Shown: positions 1-8,070, counted from the stretch's first letter. The stretch: 15,322 bases of DNA from JABHGY01 sp964525185 (GCA_964525185.1 CAZGFQ010000046.1:1-15322); one strand, 5' to 3'. A program made the numbers and translations. Notes: generated by a model from the letters alone, not told the origin.

Positions 1-6
1 AGCCAT
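1..6 (-). CDS. Probable 5' end of the gene after tuf (rpmG or secE?), cut by the window edge
   Basis: Twelve bases past the tuf stop on the minus strand there is an ATG followed by GCT. It is preceded by an AAGGAA Shine-Dalgarno-like run that overlaps the tuf stop, with about 7 nt between the run and the ATG. Only Met-Ala can be read. In many bacteria tuf in this tRNA context is followed by rpmG (ribosomal protein L33, often starting Met-Ala) or secE-nusG, so one of these is the natural guess. The identity cannot be shown from two codons. Confidence 0.35.
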
Positions 7-17
7 AAGACTATTCC

Positions 18-1208
18 TTATTCAACAATGTCAGTGACGACACCGGCACCAACTGTATGACCACCTTCACGAATGGCAAAACGAAGCTCTTTGTCCATCG
101 CAATCGGAGTAATCAATTCAATTTCTAATTCAACATTATCACCAGGCATAACCATTTCTGTACCTGAAGGTAATGTTGCCACACCTGTCACATCTGTTGT
201 ACGGAAGTAAAACTGTGGACGATACCCATTAAAAAACGGTGTATGACGACCGCCTTCATCTTTCTTCAATACATAAACACTTGCTTTAAACTTTGTATGA
301 GGTGTAATACTGCCCGGAACTGCTAATACCATCCCGCGACCCAAATCTTCTTTATCTACACCACGAAGCAGTAAACCAGCATTATCACCCGCACGACCTT
401 CATCAAGCAACTTACGGAACATTTCAACACCTGTAACGGTTGTTTTACGCGTTTCGCCCATTCCAATGATTTCAATTTCATCACCTACATGAACAATACC
501 ACGTTCAATACGACCTGTTCCTACTGTACCACGACCTGTAATGGAGAATACATCTTCAACAGGCATCAAGAAAGGACGATCTACATCTCTCTTTGGTTCT
601 GGAATCCATGTATCACATGCTTCCATTAATTCTGCTATACATTGGGTAGCTACTTCATCATCTGGTGCATTCAATGCTGTCAATGCACTTCCCTTCACAA
701 TTGGAGTATCATCTCCCGGGAAGTCATACTCACTTAAAAGATCACGCAATTCCATTTCTACGAGTTCAATCAACTCTGGATCATCTACTTGATCTGTTTT
801 ATTCATAAATACAACCATGCTTGGCACATTCACCTGACGCGCTAACAATACATGCTCACGCGTCTGAGGCATTGGCCCATCTGCTGCACTTACGACCAAA
901 ATAGCACCATCCATTTGGGCGGCACCTGTAATCATATTTTTAATATAGTCTGCGTGACCCGGACAGTCAACGTGAGCATAATGACGATTAGCTGTCTCAT
1001 ACTCTACGTGAGCTGTTTGGATTGTAATTCCACGTTCACGCTCTTCAGGTGCATTATCAATACTATCAAATGAACGAACTTCACTCATTCCCTTAGAAGA
1101 CTGCGTCAATGTTATTGCCGCTGTCAATGTTGTTTTACCATGATCCACGTGACCAATCGTTCCGATGTTCACGTGAGGTTTGGTTCTCTCAAATTTCTCT
1201 TTTGCCAT
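18..1208 (-). CDS. tuf: Translation elongation factor Tu
   Basis: EF-Tu is the GTPase that brings aminoacyl-tRNA to the ribosomal A site in the cytoplasm. The protein is 396 aa, full family length. The G domain shows GHVDHGKT (19-26, P loop), RGITI (59-63, switch I), DCPGH (81-85, with His85 as the catalytic histidine equivalent), NKTD (136-139, base recognition; NKCD in E. coli) and a GSAL G5 element. Domains 2 and 3 follow and run to the normal C-terminus (VGAGVVTDIVE). The ATG has a good GGAG Shine-Dalgarno 8 nt upstream. It lies 44 nt downstream of tRNA-Thr(GGT) and is probably co-transcribed with the four tRNAs, as in the tufB locus of enterobacteria. Whether a second tuf exists elsewhere cannot be seen here. 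Confidence 0.98.
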   Translation of the reverse strand: MAKEKFERTKPHVNIGTIGHVDHGKTTLTAAITLTQSSKGMSEVRSFDSIDNAPEERERGITIQTAHVEYETANRHYAHVDCPGHADYIKNMITGAAQMDGAILVVSAADGPMPQTREHVLLARQVNVPSMVVFMNKTDQVDDPELIELVEMELRDLLSEYDFPGDDTPIVKGSALTALNAPDDEVATQCIAELMEACDTWIPEPKRDVDRPFLMPVEDVFSITGRGTVGTGRIERGIVHVGDEIEIIGMGETRKTTVTGVEMFRKLLDEGRAGDNAGLLLRGVDKEDLGRGMVLAVPGSITPHTKFKASVYVLKKDEGGRHTPFFNGYRPQFYFRTTDVTGVATLPSGTEMVMPGDNVELEIELITPIAMDKELRFAIREGGHTVGAGVVTDIVE

Positions 1209-1252
1209 TTTTATTTCTCCAACTTAATTAATTTTTATCTTACTTTGTCAAG

Positions 1253-1325
<73 letters not shown>

Positions 1326-1340
1326 ACAACCTATTTCTTG

Positions 1341-1411
1341 AGCGAGTGATCGGGATCGAACCGACATCACCAGCTTGGAAGGCTGGGGTTCTACCATTGA
1401 ACTACACTCGC
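1341..1411 (-). tRNA. tRNA-Gly (anticodon TCC)
   Basis: A 71-nt cloverleaf on the minus strand. The acceptor stem is GCGAGTG/CACTCGC, fully paired. The D arm contains AGTTCAATGGTAGAAC. The anticodon stem is CCAGC/GCTGG around loop CTTCCAA (anticodon TCC, reading GGA/GGG). The T arm contains GGTTCGATCC. The discriminator is T, as usual for tRNA-Gly, and CCA is not encoded. It lies 15 nt upstream of tRNA-Thr(GGT). Confidence 0.97.
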
Positions 1412-1420
1412 AAAGCCTTG

Positions 1421-1503
1421 TGGGGAGAGAAGGATTCGAACCTCCGAAGGCATACGCCGGCAGATTTACAGTCTGCTCCCTTTGGCCGCTCGGGCATCTC
1501 CCC
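1421..1503 (-). tRNA. tRNA-Tyr (anticodon GTA)
   Basis: An 83-nt class II tRNA with the long variable arm expected of bacterial tRNA-Tyr. The acceptor stem is GGGGAGA/TCTCCCC. The anticodon stem is GCAGA/TCTGC around loop CTGTAAA (anticodon GTA). The T arm contains GGTTCGAATCC. The discriminator is A and CCA is not encoded. It lies between tRNA-Thr(TGT) and tRNA-Gly(TCC), the order of the E. coli thrU-tyrU-glyT-thrT array. Confidence 0.97.
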
Positions 1504-1555
1504 TAAATTTATTTTCAAAAAAACGTCCTACATCCTTGCAGCTTTTTAAAGCTTT

Positions 1556-1631
1556 TGGAGCCACCAGCAGGATTCGAACCCGCGACATCCTCATTACAAG
1601 TGAGGCGCTCTACCAACTGAGCTATGGTGGC
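1556..1631 (-). tRNA. tRNA-Thr (anticodon TGT)
   Basis: First tRNA of the array. The acceptor stem is GCCACCA/TGGTGGC. The D arm contains AGCTCAGTTGGTAGAGC. The anticodon loop is TTGTAAT, giving anticodon TGT (reads ACA/ACG). The T arm contains GGTTCGAATCC. The discriminator is T at 1559. Unlike the other three tRNAs, the next three bases (1558-1556) read CCA, so the 3' end may be encoded, though chance cannot be excluded for three bases. Confidence 0.97.
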
Positions 1632-1675
1632 AAAATCAGCACATGCACATAAAGTACATCGCAGTACAGCCTTCA

Positions 1676-1705
1676 AATTTATGACAGAAAAGAATTTGAT
1701 TTCAA
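1676..1705 (-). promoter_or_regulatory. Candidate promoter of the tRNA-tuf operon with AT-rich upstream element
   Basis: On the minus strand TTGAAA (1705-1700, 5 of 6 matches to the -35 consensus) is followed by CATAAA (1683-1678, 16-nt spacer) or TAAATT (1681-1676, 18-nt spacer) as a -10. This places a start near 1670, about 40 nt before the first tRNA. Immediately upstream (about 1710-1740) are A-tract/T-tract runs that resemble the UP elements of stable-RNA promoters. The assignment assumes sigma-70-like consensus elements and has not been scored. Confidence 0.4.
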
Positions 1706-1788
1706 TGGTTATTTACATTTTTTATAAGTTTTTTATAAAATACATTAATTCGAGCAATTCAATACGGATATTTACTTCAATTTAAAAA

Positions 1789-3171
1789 CTACTTTTTGCT
1801 TAAATTGGTGCCAGATATCGTATCTTTGATTTCCCACCCAAGGGAATCTATTTGCGAACGAATTTCATCTGCTAATGCCCAATCCTTCTCTAATCTTGCA
1901 GTTTCTCTATCTTCTACGAGCGATTTAATTTCTGCAGGTATAATGTCACTGTCTGGGATAATTCCAAAAATATAATTGAATTTTTCAACAAATAATAATG
2001 ATGAACATATTTCATCATTATTTATCAATCCGCTATCCATTTTTGTATTTATTTTTCGCATATAATCAAAAAACACAGCTAAAGCATTGGGTGTGTCTAA
2101 ATCTAAAAATAATTTTTCTTTAAATATTATATATTCTTCAGGAAACTTTTTATTTTCAAAATCTTGACTTTGTTCTGCCAATAATCTTGCTTTAAAATCG
2201 CCCAAACGCTTAACAACTTTTTCCCCTTCTTGCTTTTTGGCTAACGAAAAATTTATTTTTGTTCTATAATGACCACTCAATAATTGATATCTAATGTTTT
2301 CAGGGGTAAATCCTTGGGACTTCAATTCATTTATGGTATAAAAATTCCCTTCGGATTTACTCATTTTCCCGCCTTCAACCATCAAATGCTCTGAATGAAG
2401 CCATGTATTCACAAATGGTTTTCCAGATGCGCATTGACTCTGAGCTATTTCATTTTCATGGTGCGGAAACATATTATCCACTCCGCCACAATGAATATCG
2501 AAATGTTCTCCTAAATATTCGACACTCATGGATGAACATTCAATATGCCATCCAGGTCTACCTTTTCCCCAAGGTGCATCCCAATAGACATCGCCATCTT
2601 CTGGCTTCCATCCTTTCCAGAGTGCAAAATCTTGAGCTGTTTCTTTTGAATATTCGTCGGAAACAATTCGACTTGCAGACTGCTGATCATCAAAAACTAA
2701 ATGCGATAATTGTCCATAATTCTGAAAGGAGTCAACTTTAAAATAGACAGACCCATCCTTGTCCGTATATGCATGACCTTTATCAATCAATGCTTCAATC
2801 ATATTTATCATTCCGTCAACGTGACGCGTTGCTAGTGGATATTCATCTGCAGGAATTATTTTTAACCATTCTAAATCATGGTAGAATCGTTGGGTATATT
2901 CTTCTGTTAATTCACTTAAAGATTTACTTTGTTCTGAAGCACGTTTTATTGTTTTATCGTCCACATCGGTAATATTCATGACATGCTTAACTTTAAGTCC
3001 ACTTAATATTAAAACTCGTTTTAATAGATCTTCAAACATAAATGTGCGAAAATTGCCAATATGAGCTTCGTCATAAACAGTTGGGCCACATGTATACAGA
3101 GATACAGATCCGGGCTTAATTGGATTAAAGGATTCTTTTTTTCTAGATAATGAATTGTAAAAGTGTAACAT
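1789..3171 (-). CDS. cysS: Cysteinyl-tRNA synthetase
   Basis: Class I aminoacyl-tRNA synthetase charging tRNA-Cys with cysteine in the cytoplasm. The protein is 460 aa, normal for the family. The HIGH motif is HIGN at 37-40 and the KMSKS loop is at 269-273. The zinc ligands that select cysteine are all in place: Cys28 (TCGPTVYD), Cys212 (HIECSSMS), and His237 and Glu241 (HHENEIAQ). The C-terminal DALR-like helical region ends with a RxxKDWxxADxIR-type tRNA-binding segment near 434-446. It is the last gene of the ftsK-lolA-flippase-ddl-cysS operon, starting 4 nt after the ddl stop. The ATG has no clear Shine-Dalgarno, so translational coupling to ddl is likely. No strong intrinsic terminator follows it. 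Confidence 0.97.
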   Translation of the reverse strand: MLHFYNSLSRKKESFNPIKPGSVSLYTCGPTVYDEAHIGNFRTFMFEDLLKRVLILSGLKVKHVMNITDVDDKTIKRASEQSKSLSELTEEYTQRFYHDLEWLKIIPADEYPLATRHVDGMINMIEALIDKGHAYTDKDGSVYFKVDSFQNYGQLSHLVFDDQQSASRIVSDEYSKETAQDFALWKGWKPEDGDVYWDAPWGKGRPGWHIECSSMSVEYLGEHFDIHCGGVDNMFPHHENEIAQSQCASGKPFVNTWLHSEHLMVEGGKMSKSEGNFYTINELKSQGFTPENIRYQLLSGHYRTKINFSLAKKQEGEKVVKRLGDFKARLLAEQSQDFENKKFPEEYIIFKEKLFLDLDTPNALAVFFDYMRKINTKMDSGLINNDEICSSLLFVEKFNYIFGIIPDSDIIPAEIKSLVEDRETARLEKDWALADEIRSQIDSLGWEIKDTISGTNLSKK

Positions 3172-3175
3172 AATA

Positions 3176-4081
3176 TTAGTTGAGTGTTATTTCAATTATT
3201 TGTTGGATTAAATTTTCAAAAGAACCACCATTCGATGCTACCGCTTTTGGCACTAAGCTTGTATTTGTCATACCCGGTAACGTATTCATTTCTAAAAAGA
3301 AATAATGTCCACTATCATCTAGCAAATAATCCACTCGGCCATAGCCTTTGCACCTAAAAGCATTAAATAGTCGGATAGAATCTTTTTGAATTTTCAATGT
3401 TAATTCAGCCGGCAAATCTGCAGGACATTCATATGTGCTTAATCCTTCTGTATATTTACATTCGTAATCATAGATTTCATGCGATGGCTTTATTTCCACA
3501 ATTGGCATTGGTTTACCATCAATAATTGCAACGGTAAGCTCTCGCCCATCAATATACGTTTCAATCATGATATTTTCACCATACTGAAATGCTAAATCTA
3601 ACGCATCATCCATTTCAGACTTATTATGAACAATGGATAGCCCAACAGTACTCCCTTGATCATTCGGTTTGACAACATAGGGTAAATCTATAAAATCACG
3701 TATTTCATTTTTGGATATAATATTCATCCAATCTGCTGTTTGGACTCCGATAGATTTAGCTAACTGTTTTGATAAATTTTTATCCATACAGAGAGATGAA
3801 CTCATTGGGTTTGAACCGGTATAAGGGATGTTTATATTCTCGAGTTCCTGTTGGATATGTCCATTTTCTCCACTTCCGCCATGGAGAGCAATAAAAACGA
3901 TATCCACTTTTTTTAAGGTAGTTATAAACGGCTTTAAAGATGATTCTATTTCAATTGGGATAGTTGTATATCCTAATGATTCACATGCACGAATGACAGC
4001 TTTTCCTGTTTGAAGAGATACGTCTCTTTCTTCTGAATGTCCACCCAACAAAACACCCACCTTTAGGGGATTACTAGACAC
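3176..4081 (-). CDS. ddl: D-alanine--D-alanine ligase
   Basis: ATP-grasp ligase joining two D-alanines to make the dipeptide of the peptidoglycan stem; cytoplasmic. The protein is 301 aa, typical of DdlB. The N-terminal GGHSEERDVSL (13-23) carries the conserved Glu and Ser. HGGSGENG is the family HGxxGE(D/N)G motif. YVVKPNDQGSTVGL is the ATP-grasp lysine and glycine-rich loop. The C-terminal GRVDYLLDD and FLEMNTLPGMT hold the metal and D-Ala binding residues. The start is GTG, with an AGGGGG Shine-Dalgarno about 10 nt upstream lying in the tail of the preceding gene. It begins 5 nt after the flippase-like gene. It stands alone among envelope genes rather than in a mur/fts (dcw) cluster. Confidence 0.96.
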   Translation of the reverse strand: MSSNPLKVGVLLGGHSEERDVSLQTGKAVIRACESLGYTTIPIEIESSLKPFITTLKKVDIVFIALHGGSGENGHIQQELENINIPYTGSNPMSSSLCMDKNLSKQLAKSIGVQTADWMNIISKNEIRDFIDLPYVVKPNDQGSTVGLSIVHNKSEMDDALDLAFQYGENIMIETYIDGRELTVAIIDGKPMPIVEIKPSHEIYDYECKYTEGLSTYECPADLPAELTLKIQKDSIRLFNAFRCKGYGRVDYLLDDSGHYFFLEMNTLPGMTNTSLVPKAVASNGGSFENLIQQIIEITLN

Positions 4082-4086
4082 TTGAA

Positions 4087-5067
4087 TCAGTCCCCCTTTT
4101 TAATATCTTTAATACGTACTGATCCAAAAATAAAATAAATCATCCCAATAATGACAAGCGGGAAAAAGGTTGCCGCGTGAGAAACAAGAGCATAAGTAAG
4201 TGCTTTCTCACTTGTGATTGAAAATAATGTAATAAGAGCGAACTTTATGATAGCGTCATAAGTTCCAGCGGAACCTGGTAATGCCGGGATGGCTATACCT
4301 ATACTTCCAGCGATTAGTATAACTCCTGGTCCAATTAAGCCGATATCAACCCCAACACTTTCAAGTAAAAACATCGTTGTTAAATAGTATATAATCCAGA
4401 GAAACAAGCTATAAAAAACAATAATAAAACCATGTTTTGTTTCTCTTAAAAGTGTCATGCCATCAAAGATTTTTTCCATAATTTGAAATACAAGTTTCCC
4501 TAAGCCTTTTTGAAAATATTTGAAACGACTAAATTTTTCAATCCAATAAAATCGCTGACTTAAGAATAAAAAGATACCTGCTGAAATTGAAATAACAACC
4601 ATCGCAATTACAGCCGATCTAAAAATAGGGTCTTCATATGGATACCAAGGTGAAATAGCTATAATGACCGCCATAACACTAATAATATCTAATACACGCT
4701 CTAGTAATACGGTACCAAATGCTTGAGAAACACTGAGAGATGTTTTTGATGATAAGCTATAACCACGCAATAATTCACCTAAACGAAAAAATAATACACC
4801 ATTTCCAAAATATCCAACCATGGTTGAAGCAAATAAAGTATGATCATCTATCTTTTCAATAGGGTCTAAAATATATTGCCACCTTTTAGCCCGGACATAT
4901 ACACCATATATCAACAATAAAACTGCATTGGTAAATGGAATCAATTTTGTTTCCATAATTTGCATCCAAAGGACACCAAAATGTTCACCCTTAAAAGCAA
5001 AATATATTCCAACTCCGGATATAATAAGGCTAATGAAAATTTTAAAGAATTTATTCACGTAAATCAA
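4087..5067 (-). CDS. Flippase-like (LPG synthase TM / UPF0104 family) integral membrane protein
   Basis: A 326-aa inner-membrane protein with about seven or eight hydrophobic segments (roughly 6-26, 43-60, 118-142, 150-172, 214-238, 245-270, 285-315). It carries the family hallmarks FFRLGELLRGYSLS and LLERVLD in the region 90-125, plus a Gly/Pro-rich ALPGSAGTYDA stretch near 265. These match the lysylphosphatidylglycerol synthase transmembrane family (YbhN/AglD/MprF N-terminal type), often called flippase-like. The soluble aminoacyl-transferase part of MprF is absent, so it is not a full LPG synthase. A role in moving or modifying lipids or glycolipids is inference. The annotated start is TTG at 5067, overlapping lolA by 17 nt. 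A GTG at 5058, overlapping by 8 nt, is an equally plausible start. Confidence 0.85.
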   Translation of the reverse strand: MIYVNKFFKIFISLIISGVGIYFAFKGEHFGVLWMQIMETKLIPFTNAVLLLIYGVYVRAKRWQYILDPIEKIDDHTLFASTMVGYFGNGVLFFRLGELLRGYSLSSKTSLSVSQAFGTVLLERVLDIISVMAVIIAISPWYPYEDPIFRSAVIAMVVISISAGIFLFLSQRFYWIEKFSRFKYFQKGLGKLVFQIMEKIFDGMTLLRETKHGFIIVFYSLFLWIIYYLTTMFLLESVGVDIGLIGPGVILIAGSIGIAIPALPGSAGTYDAIIKFALITLFSITSEKALTYALVSHAATFFPLVIIGMIYFIFGSVRIKDIKKGD

Positions 5068-5629
5068 TTACTTCCCACGCACCAGAAAAAGACACATTAA
5101 ATGATCCATTAGAAGGGTATTGTATCGCCCCGACAGAAATTGACATAGATTGATTTTCATCTCCAAGTATTGAAATTGTTTTTGGATGTCCATTCCCATA
5201 CAGAATCAGCTCACCCTTTACATCCCAGTTAGTGATAAAAAAGCCATACTTAAATAGACCTTTTTCAAGGATTGGAGAGTTAAAATCAACCCCATCAAAC
5301 TGCCCCGATAAAATATTAAAAAAGGTGAATTCACCGTGCATAAGTTGATCTATGATAATTTGATGTGTTTGATGATTTTGAGTCCATACCGTATCTTGAT
5401 TAACATAAATAGATTGATCATGAGATGTATATTTAAATTGATCAGTATTGTAGTAAGTAAATAGACCATGCGTCATAAAAGTTTCATTTTCCATTTTCTG
5501 TGTAAAATCAATTGGCATTTCAACCATATTCCCTATAGTAAATAATTTCTTAAAAGACGTAAGAGCATCCAACTCTCCACCCATCAATAAAATATGTAAA
5601 GAAAAAAATAAAAAAAAAGATTTATTCAA
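5051..5629 (-). CDS. LolA-like periplasmic outer-membrane lipoprotein carrier
   Basis: A 192-aa protein with a short hydrophobic N-terminus (SFFLFFSLHILLMGG, about 4-18) that looks like a signal peptide. It is followed by a beta-rich domain with a FTQKM motif near 42-46 and repeated short strands (GLFTYY, YTSHDQSIYVNQDTVW), the pattern of LolA and its relatives. LolA ferries lipoproteins from the LolCDE complex across the periplasm to the outer membrane. Context supports the call: lolA directly follows ftsK in many bacteria. The start is a TTG with a TAGG Shine-Dalgarno that overlaps the ftsK stop. The next Met (residue 16) would destroy the signal peptide, so TTG is preferred. Sequence similarity to E. 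coli LolA is weak by eye. Confidence 0.65.
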   Translation of the reverse strand: MNKSFFLFFSLHILLMGGELDALTSFKKLFTIGNMVEMPIDFTQKMENETFMTHGLFTYYNTDQFKYTSHDQSIYVNQDTVWTQNHQTHQIIIDQLMHGEFTFFNILSGQFDGVDFNSPILEKGLFKYGFFITNWDVKGELILYGNGHPKTISILGDENQSMSISVGAIQYPSNGSFNVSFSGAWEVIDLRE

Positions 5630-5636
5630 AGATAAC

Positions 5637-8009
5637 CTACAAGGTTCTCATACTTTCCAAATATGTTTCATCAACTAATACTTCCCTCGCTTTACTCCCT
5701 GTAAATGGACCAACGATTCCTCCTTGCTCCATTTCATCAATCAATCGAGCTGCTCTAGAATATCCAACTTTCAATCTACGTTGCAATAATGAAATTGACC
5801 CCTGCTGATGCGTAACAACTAAAGCAACTGCGTCTTCGTATAATTCATCCGTACCTCCCGTTCCAGAGAAATCTTGGACTGTTGCTTCTCTTACCGTAGG
5901 TAACATAATATCTTCACTTTTCGGTTGTTCTGTAATGTGTTTCATTAATGCTTCAATTTCATCCAACGTGACAAATGCATTATGCAATCGAATCACATCA
6001 GACGACCCTAACCCTAGATGAAGCATATCACCGCGACCAATTAATTTTTCAGCTCCTGGTTGATCAATAATAGTCCGTGAATCAATTTTACTTGCAACTT
6101 GGAATGCAATTCTTGCTGGGAAATTTGCCTTAATAACACCAGTAATAACATCCACAGAAGGTCTTTGAGTTGCAATAACTAAATGTATGCCAACTGCACG
6201 AGATAATTGCGCTAACCTAGCAATAGGTGCTTCAACATCTTTAGCACTCATCATCATTAAATCAGCAAGTTCGTCTACAACAAGAACAATATACGGCATA
6301 ATGTCTTCACCATTTTTCCGCATTTTATCATTGTATTCATCAATATTTCGAACAACAGCTTCCGCAAGCACATTATATCGTCTATCCATCTCTTTTTCGA
6401 GTGCTCTTAGGGCTAAAATTGAATTTTCAGTCGATGTAACGATAGGTTCAGGAATATCCTCCATCTTTAGTAAATGATACCCTTCAAGCTGCTTATAGAG
6501 CGTCATTTCTACTTTCTTCGGATCAATCATGACAAATTTTAATTCGTCAGGAGAAGCATTATATAAAAAGCTGCAAATAATTGTATTTATACAGACTGAT
6601 TTCCCCGAACCGGTTGTTCCCGCTATCAGTAAATGGGGCATTTTCGCAAGATTGAGTGTTGCTATCTCCCCAGATGTGGTTTTACCAACTGCAATTGTTA
6701 ACTTCGATTCAGCATCAGCAAACTTTTGCGAATTGATGACAGACTTAAAATAGACTGTTGCTGGATTTCGATTTGGAATTTCAATTCCAACAGACGATTT
6801 TCCTGGAATTGGCGCAATAACCCTTACTCGACTTGCTTCCATTACTCGAGCTAAATCGTCGGCAAGAGCAACAAATTTGTTTACCCTTACACCTTCGGCT
6901 GGTTCAACTTCAAATAATGTAATAATAGGTCCCGGATGTACGTTAACCACTTTACCAACAACACCAAAAGTGGCCAATGATTCTGTTAGGAAATTTGCAC
7001 GAGCAACTAACTCATCTCTGGACATAGAATCCGATATATTCACTGGATCTGTCAATATATCAGATGTAGGTAATTGATATTCCCTTTTTGGCATTTGGCG
7101 CTCTTCTATTTCATCAATTAATACTTCTTCTTCCGTCGTCATTTCACCTACATTAATGGATTCGGGTGATTCATCTTCAGTCTGTATTGTATCGACTTTA
7201 CCTGCTTCATCTATTTCAACAGATTCAGGAATATCATCTAAAACTGGCTCTATTTCAGATTCATCATTCTCTGACGAAGACGCTTCATCATTAGTTTGCT
7301 CATTATCATTTTCAATACTTTCATCCTGTATGGGTTTTTCAATGATTTCTTCAACAGGAACAGTAGGTATTTCTTCTTCTTTGTTTTCAGTAATTTTGGA
7401 TAGAAGATCTTGCGTATGCTTCCGTTTCGCATCTTCTTTATCTTGTTCATCTTTGACCAATGAACGTTCATTACGCCATTGATTAAATTTTTCGCCTAAT
7501 GATTGAAATGGGAGATAAAAACTCCATGAAAAATAGCTTCTTAACAATACAAGCCATCCTGATAATAATACTAAAAATGTACCAAAATTTCCGAGAAAAT
7601 CTGTGAAAAACTTTGCTACACTCCAACCCACCAATCCAGACCATTTAATATTTTCACTGCCAGACGACGATTGAAGAATTGCGATAAATCCGAGAGAAAA
7701 AGATAAAAGAACTGCGCCAGCAATGGTATAATACGTTAACCGAGTAATTAGTTTTAAATCTTTTTGACCAAAGAGAAGCCATCCCCACGCAATCCCTAAA
7801 AATGGAATGAAAAATGCTGCATAACCAATACCAATTTTTATAAAAAGGTAAGCGGTTACTACGCCCATGATGCCCATTGGATTTTCTATTTGTATTGAGG
7901 GTGAAATTGTCGGTTCTTCACCTGAATGATATCCACCAAGGCTGGCGAATATAAAAATAGATAAGGCGACGGTTAAAATACCGAGAATTTCATATCGCCG
8001 TTCTTGCAT
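5637..8009 (-). CDS. ftsK: FtsK/SpoIIIE family DNA translocase
   Basis: Septum-anchored, ATP-driven double-stranded DNA pump that clears and resolves chromosome termini during division. The protein is 790 aa. It has four N-terminal membrane spans within about the first 170 residues, then a strongly acidic Glu/Asp-rich linker (about 205-310), then the alpha/beta motor. The Walker A is GTTGSGKS (464-471, Lys470) and the Walker B is VLVVDELADL (Asp579, Glu580). The C-terminal 65 residues or so form the gamma winged-helix domain (SLLQRRLKVGYSRAARLID), which reads polarity sequences (KOPS/SRS) and activates XerCD. The linker is short compared with E. coli FtsK. The ATG has an AAAGG Shine-Dalgarno about 9 nt upstream. 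First gene of the envelope operon. Confidence 0.97.
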   Translation of the reverse strand: MQERRYEILGILTVALSIFIFASLGGYHSGEEPTISPSIQIENPMGIMGVVTAYLFIKIGIGYAAFFIPFLGIAWGWLLFGQKDLKLITRLTYYTIAGAVLLSFSLGFIAILQSSSGSENIKWSGLVGWSVAKFFTDFLGNFGTFLVLLSGWLVLLRSYFSWSFYLPFQSLGEKFNQWRNERSLVKDEQDKEDAKRKHTQDLLSKITENKEEEIPTVPVEEIIEKPIQDESIENDNEQTNDEASSSENDESEIEPVLDDIPESVEIDEAGKVDTIQTEDESPESINVGEMTTEEEVLIDEIEERQMPKREYQLPTSDILTDPVNISDSMSRDELVARANFLTESLATFGVVGKVVNVHPGPIITLFEVEPAEGVRVNKFVALADDLARVMEASRVRVIAPIPGKSSVGIEIPNRNPATVYFKSVINSQKFADAESKLTIAVGKTTSGEIATLNLAKMPHLLIAGTTGSGKSVCINTIICSFLYNASPDELKFVMIDPKKVEMTLYKQLEGYHLLKMEDIPEPIVTSTENSILALRALEKEMDRRYNVLAEAVVRNIDEYNDKMRKNGEDIMPYIVLVVDELADLMMMSAKDVEAPIARLAQLSRAVGIHLVIATQRPSVDVITGVIKANFPARIAFQVASKIDSRTIIDQPGAEKLIGRGDMLHLGLGSSDVIRLHNAFVTLDEIEALMKHITEQPKSEDIMLPTVREATVQDFSGTGGTDELYEDAVALVVTHQQGSISLLQRRLKVGYSRAARLIDEMEQGGIVGPFTGSKAREVLVDETYLESMRTL

Positions 8010-8045
8010 AGTTAATGACCTTTAGTATGTGGGAAAATACCGTCG

Positions 8046-8070
8046 ATTATAATATAAAAGATGGGTATTC
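8046..8070 (-). promoter_or_regulatory. Candidate ftsK operon promoter (exact TATAAT)
   Basis: In the 109-nt gap before ftsK the minus strand holds a perfect TATAAT (8051-8046) about 37 nt before the ATG. The best -35-like match is CTTACA, 4 of 6 with a long spacer of about 19 nt, so the support is mainly the -10 hexamer and its position. The region is AT-rich, so a chance match is possible. Confidence 0.35.

Noticed and set aside
1346..1549. 67-codon plus-strand open frame across the tRNA cluster
   Set aside because: It is antisense to tRNA-Gly and tRNA-Tyr and is explained by tRNA sequence.
1720..1740. AT-only 8-bp hairpin as a cysS terminator on the minus strand
   Set aside because: The stem has no GC pairs and is followed on the minus strand by A-rich, not T-rich, sequence, so it does not fit an intrinsic terminator.
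3860..3895. GENG in place of GEDG in the D-Ala-D-Ala ligase HGxxGEDG motif as an active-site change
   Set aside because: HGGxGENG is a recurrent variant in this ligase family and all other motifs are intact.
7156..7482. Open frames of 73-108 codons opposite or in another frame of the ftsK linker
   Set aside because: They are Ser-rich or Lys-rich readings of the acidic Glu/Asp linker codons in another frame, a usual artefact of low-complexity coding DNA.
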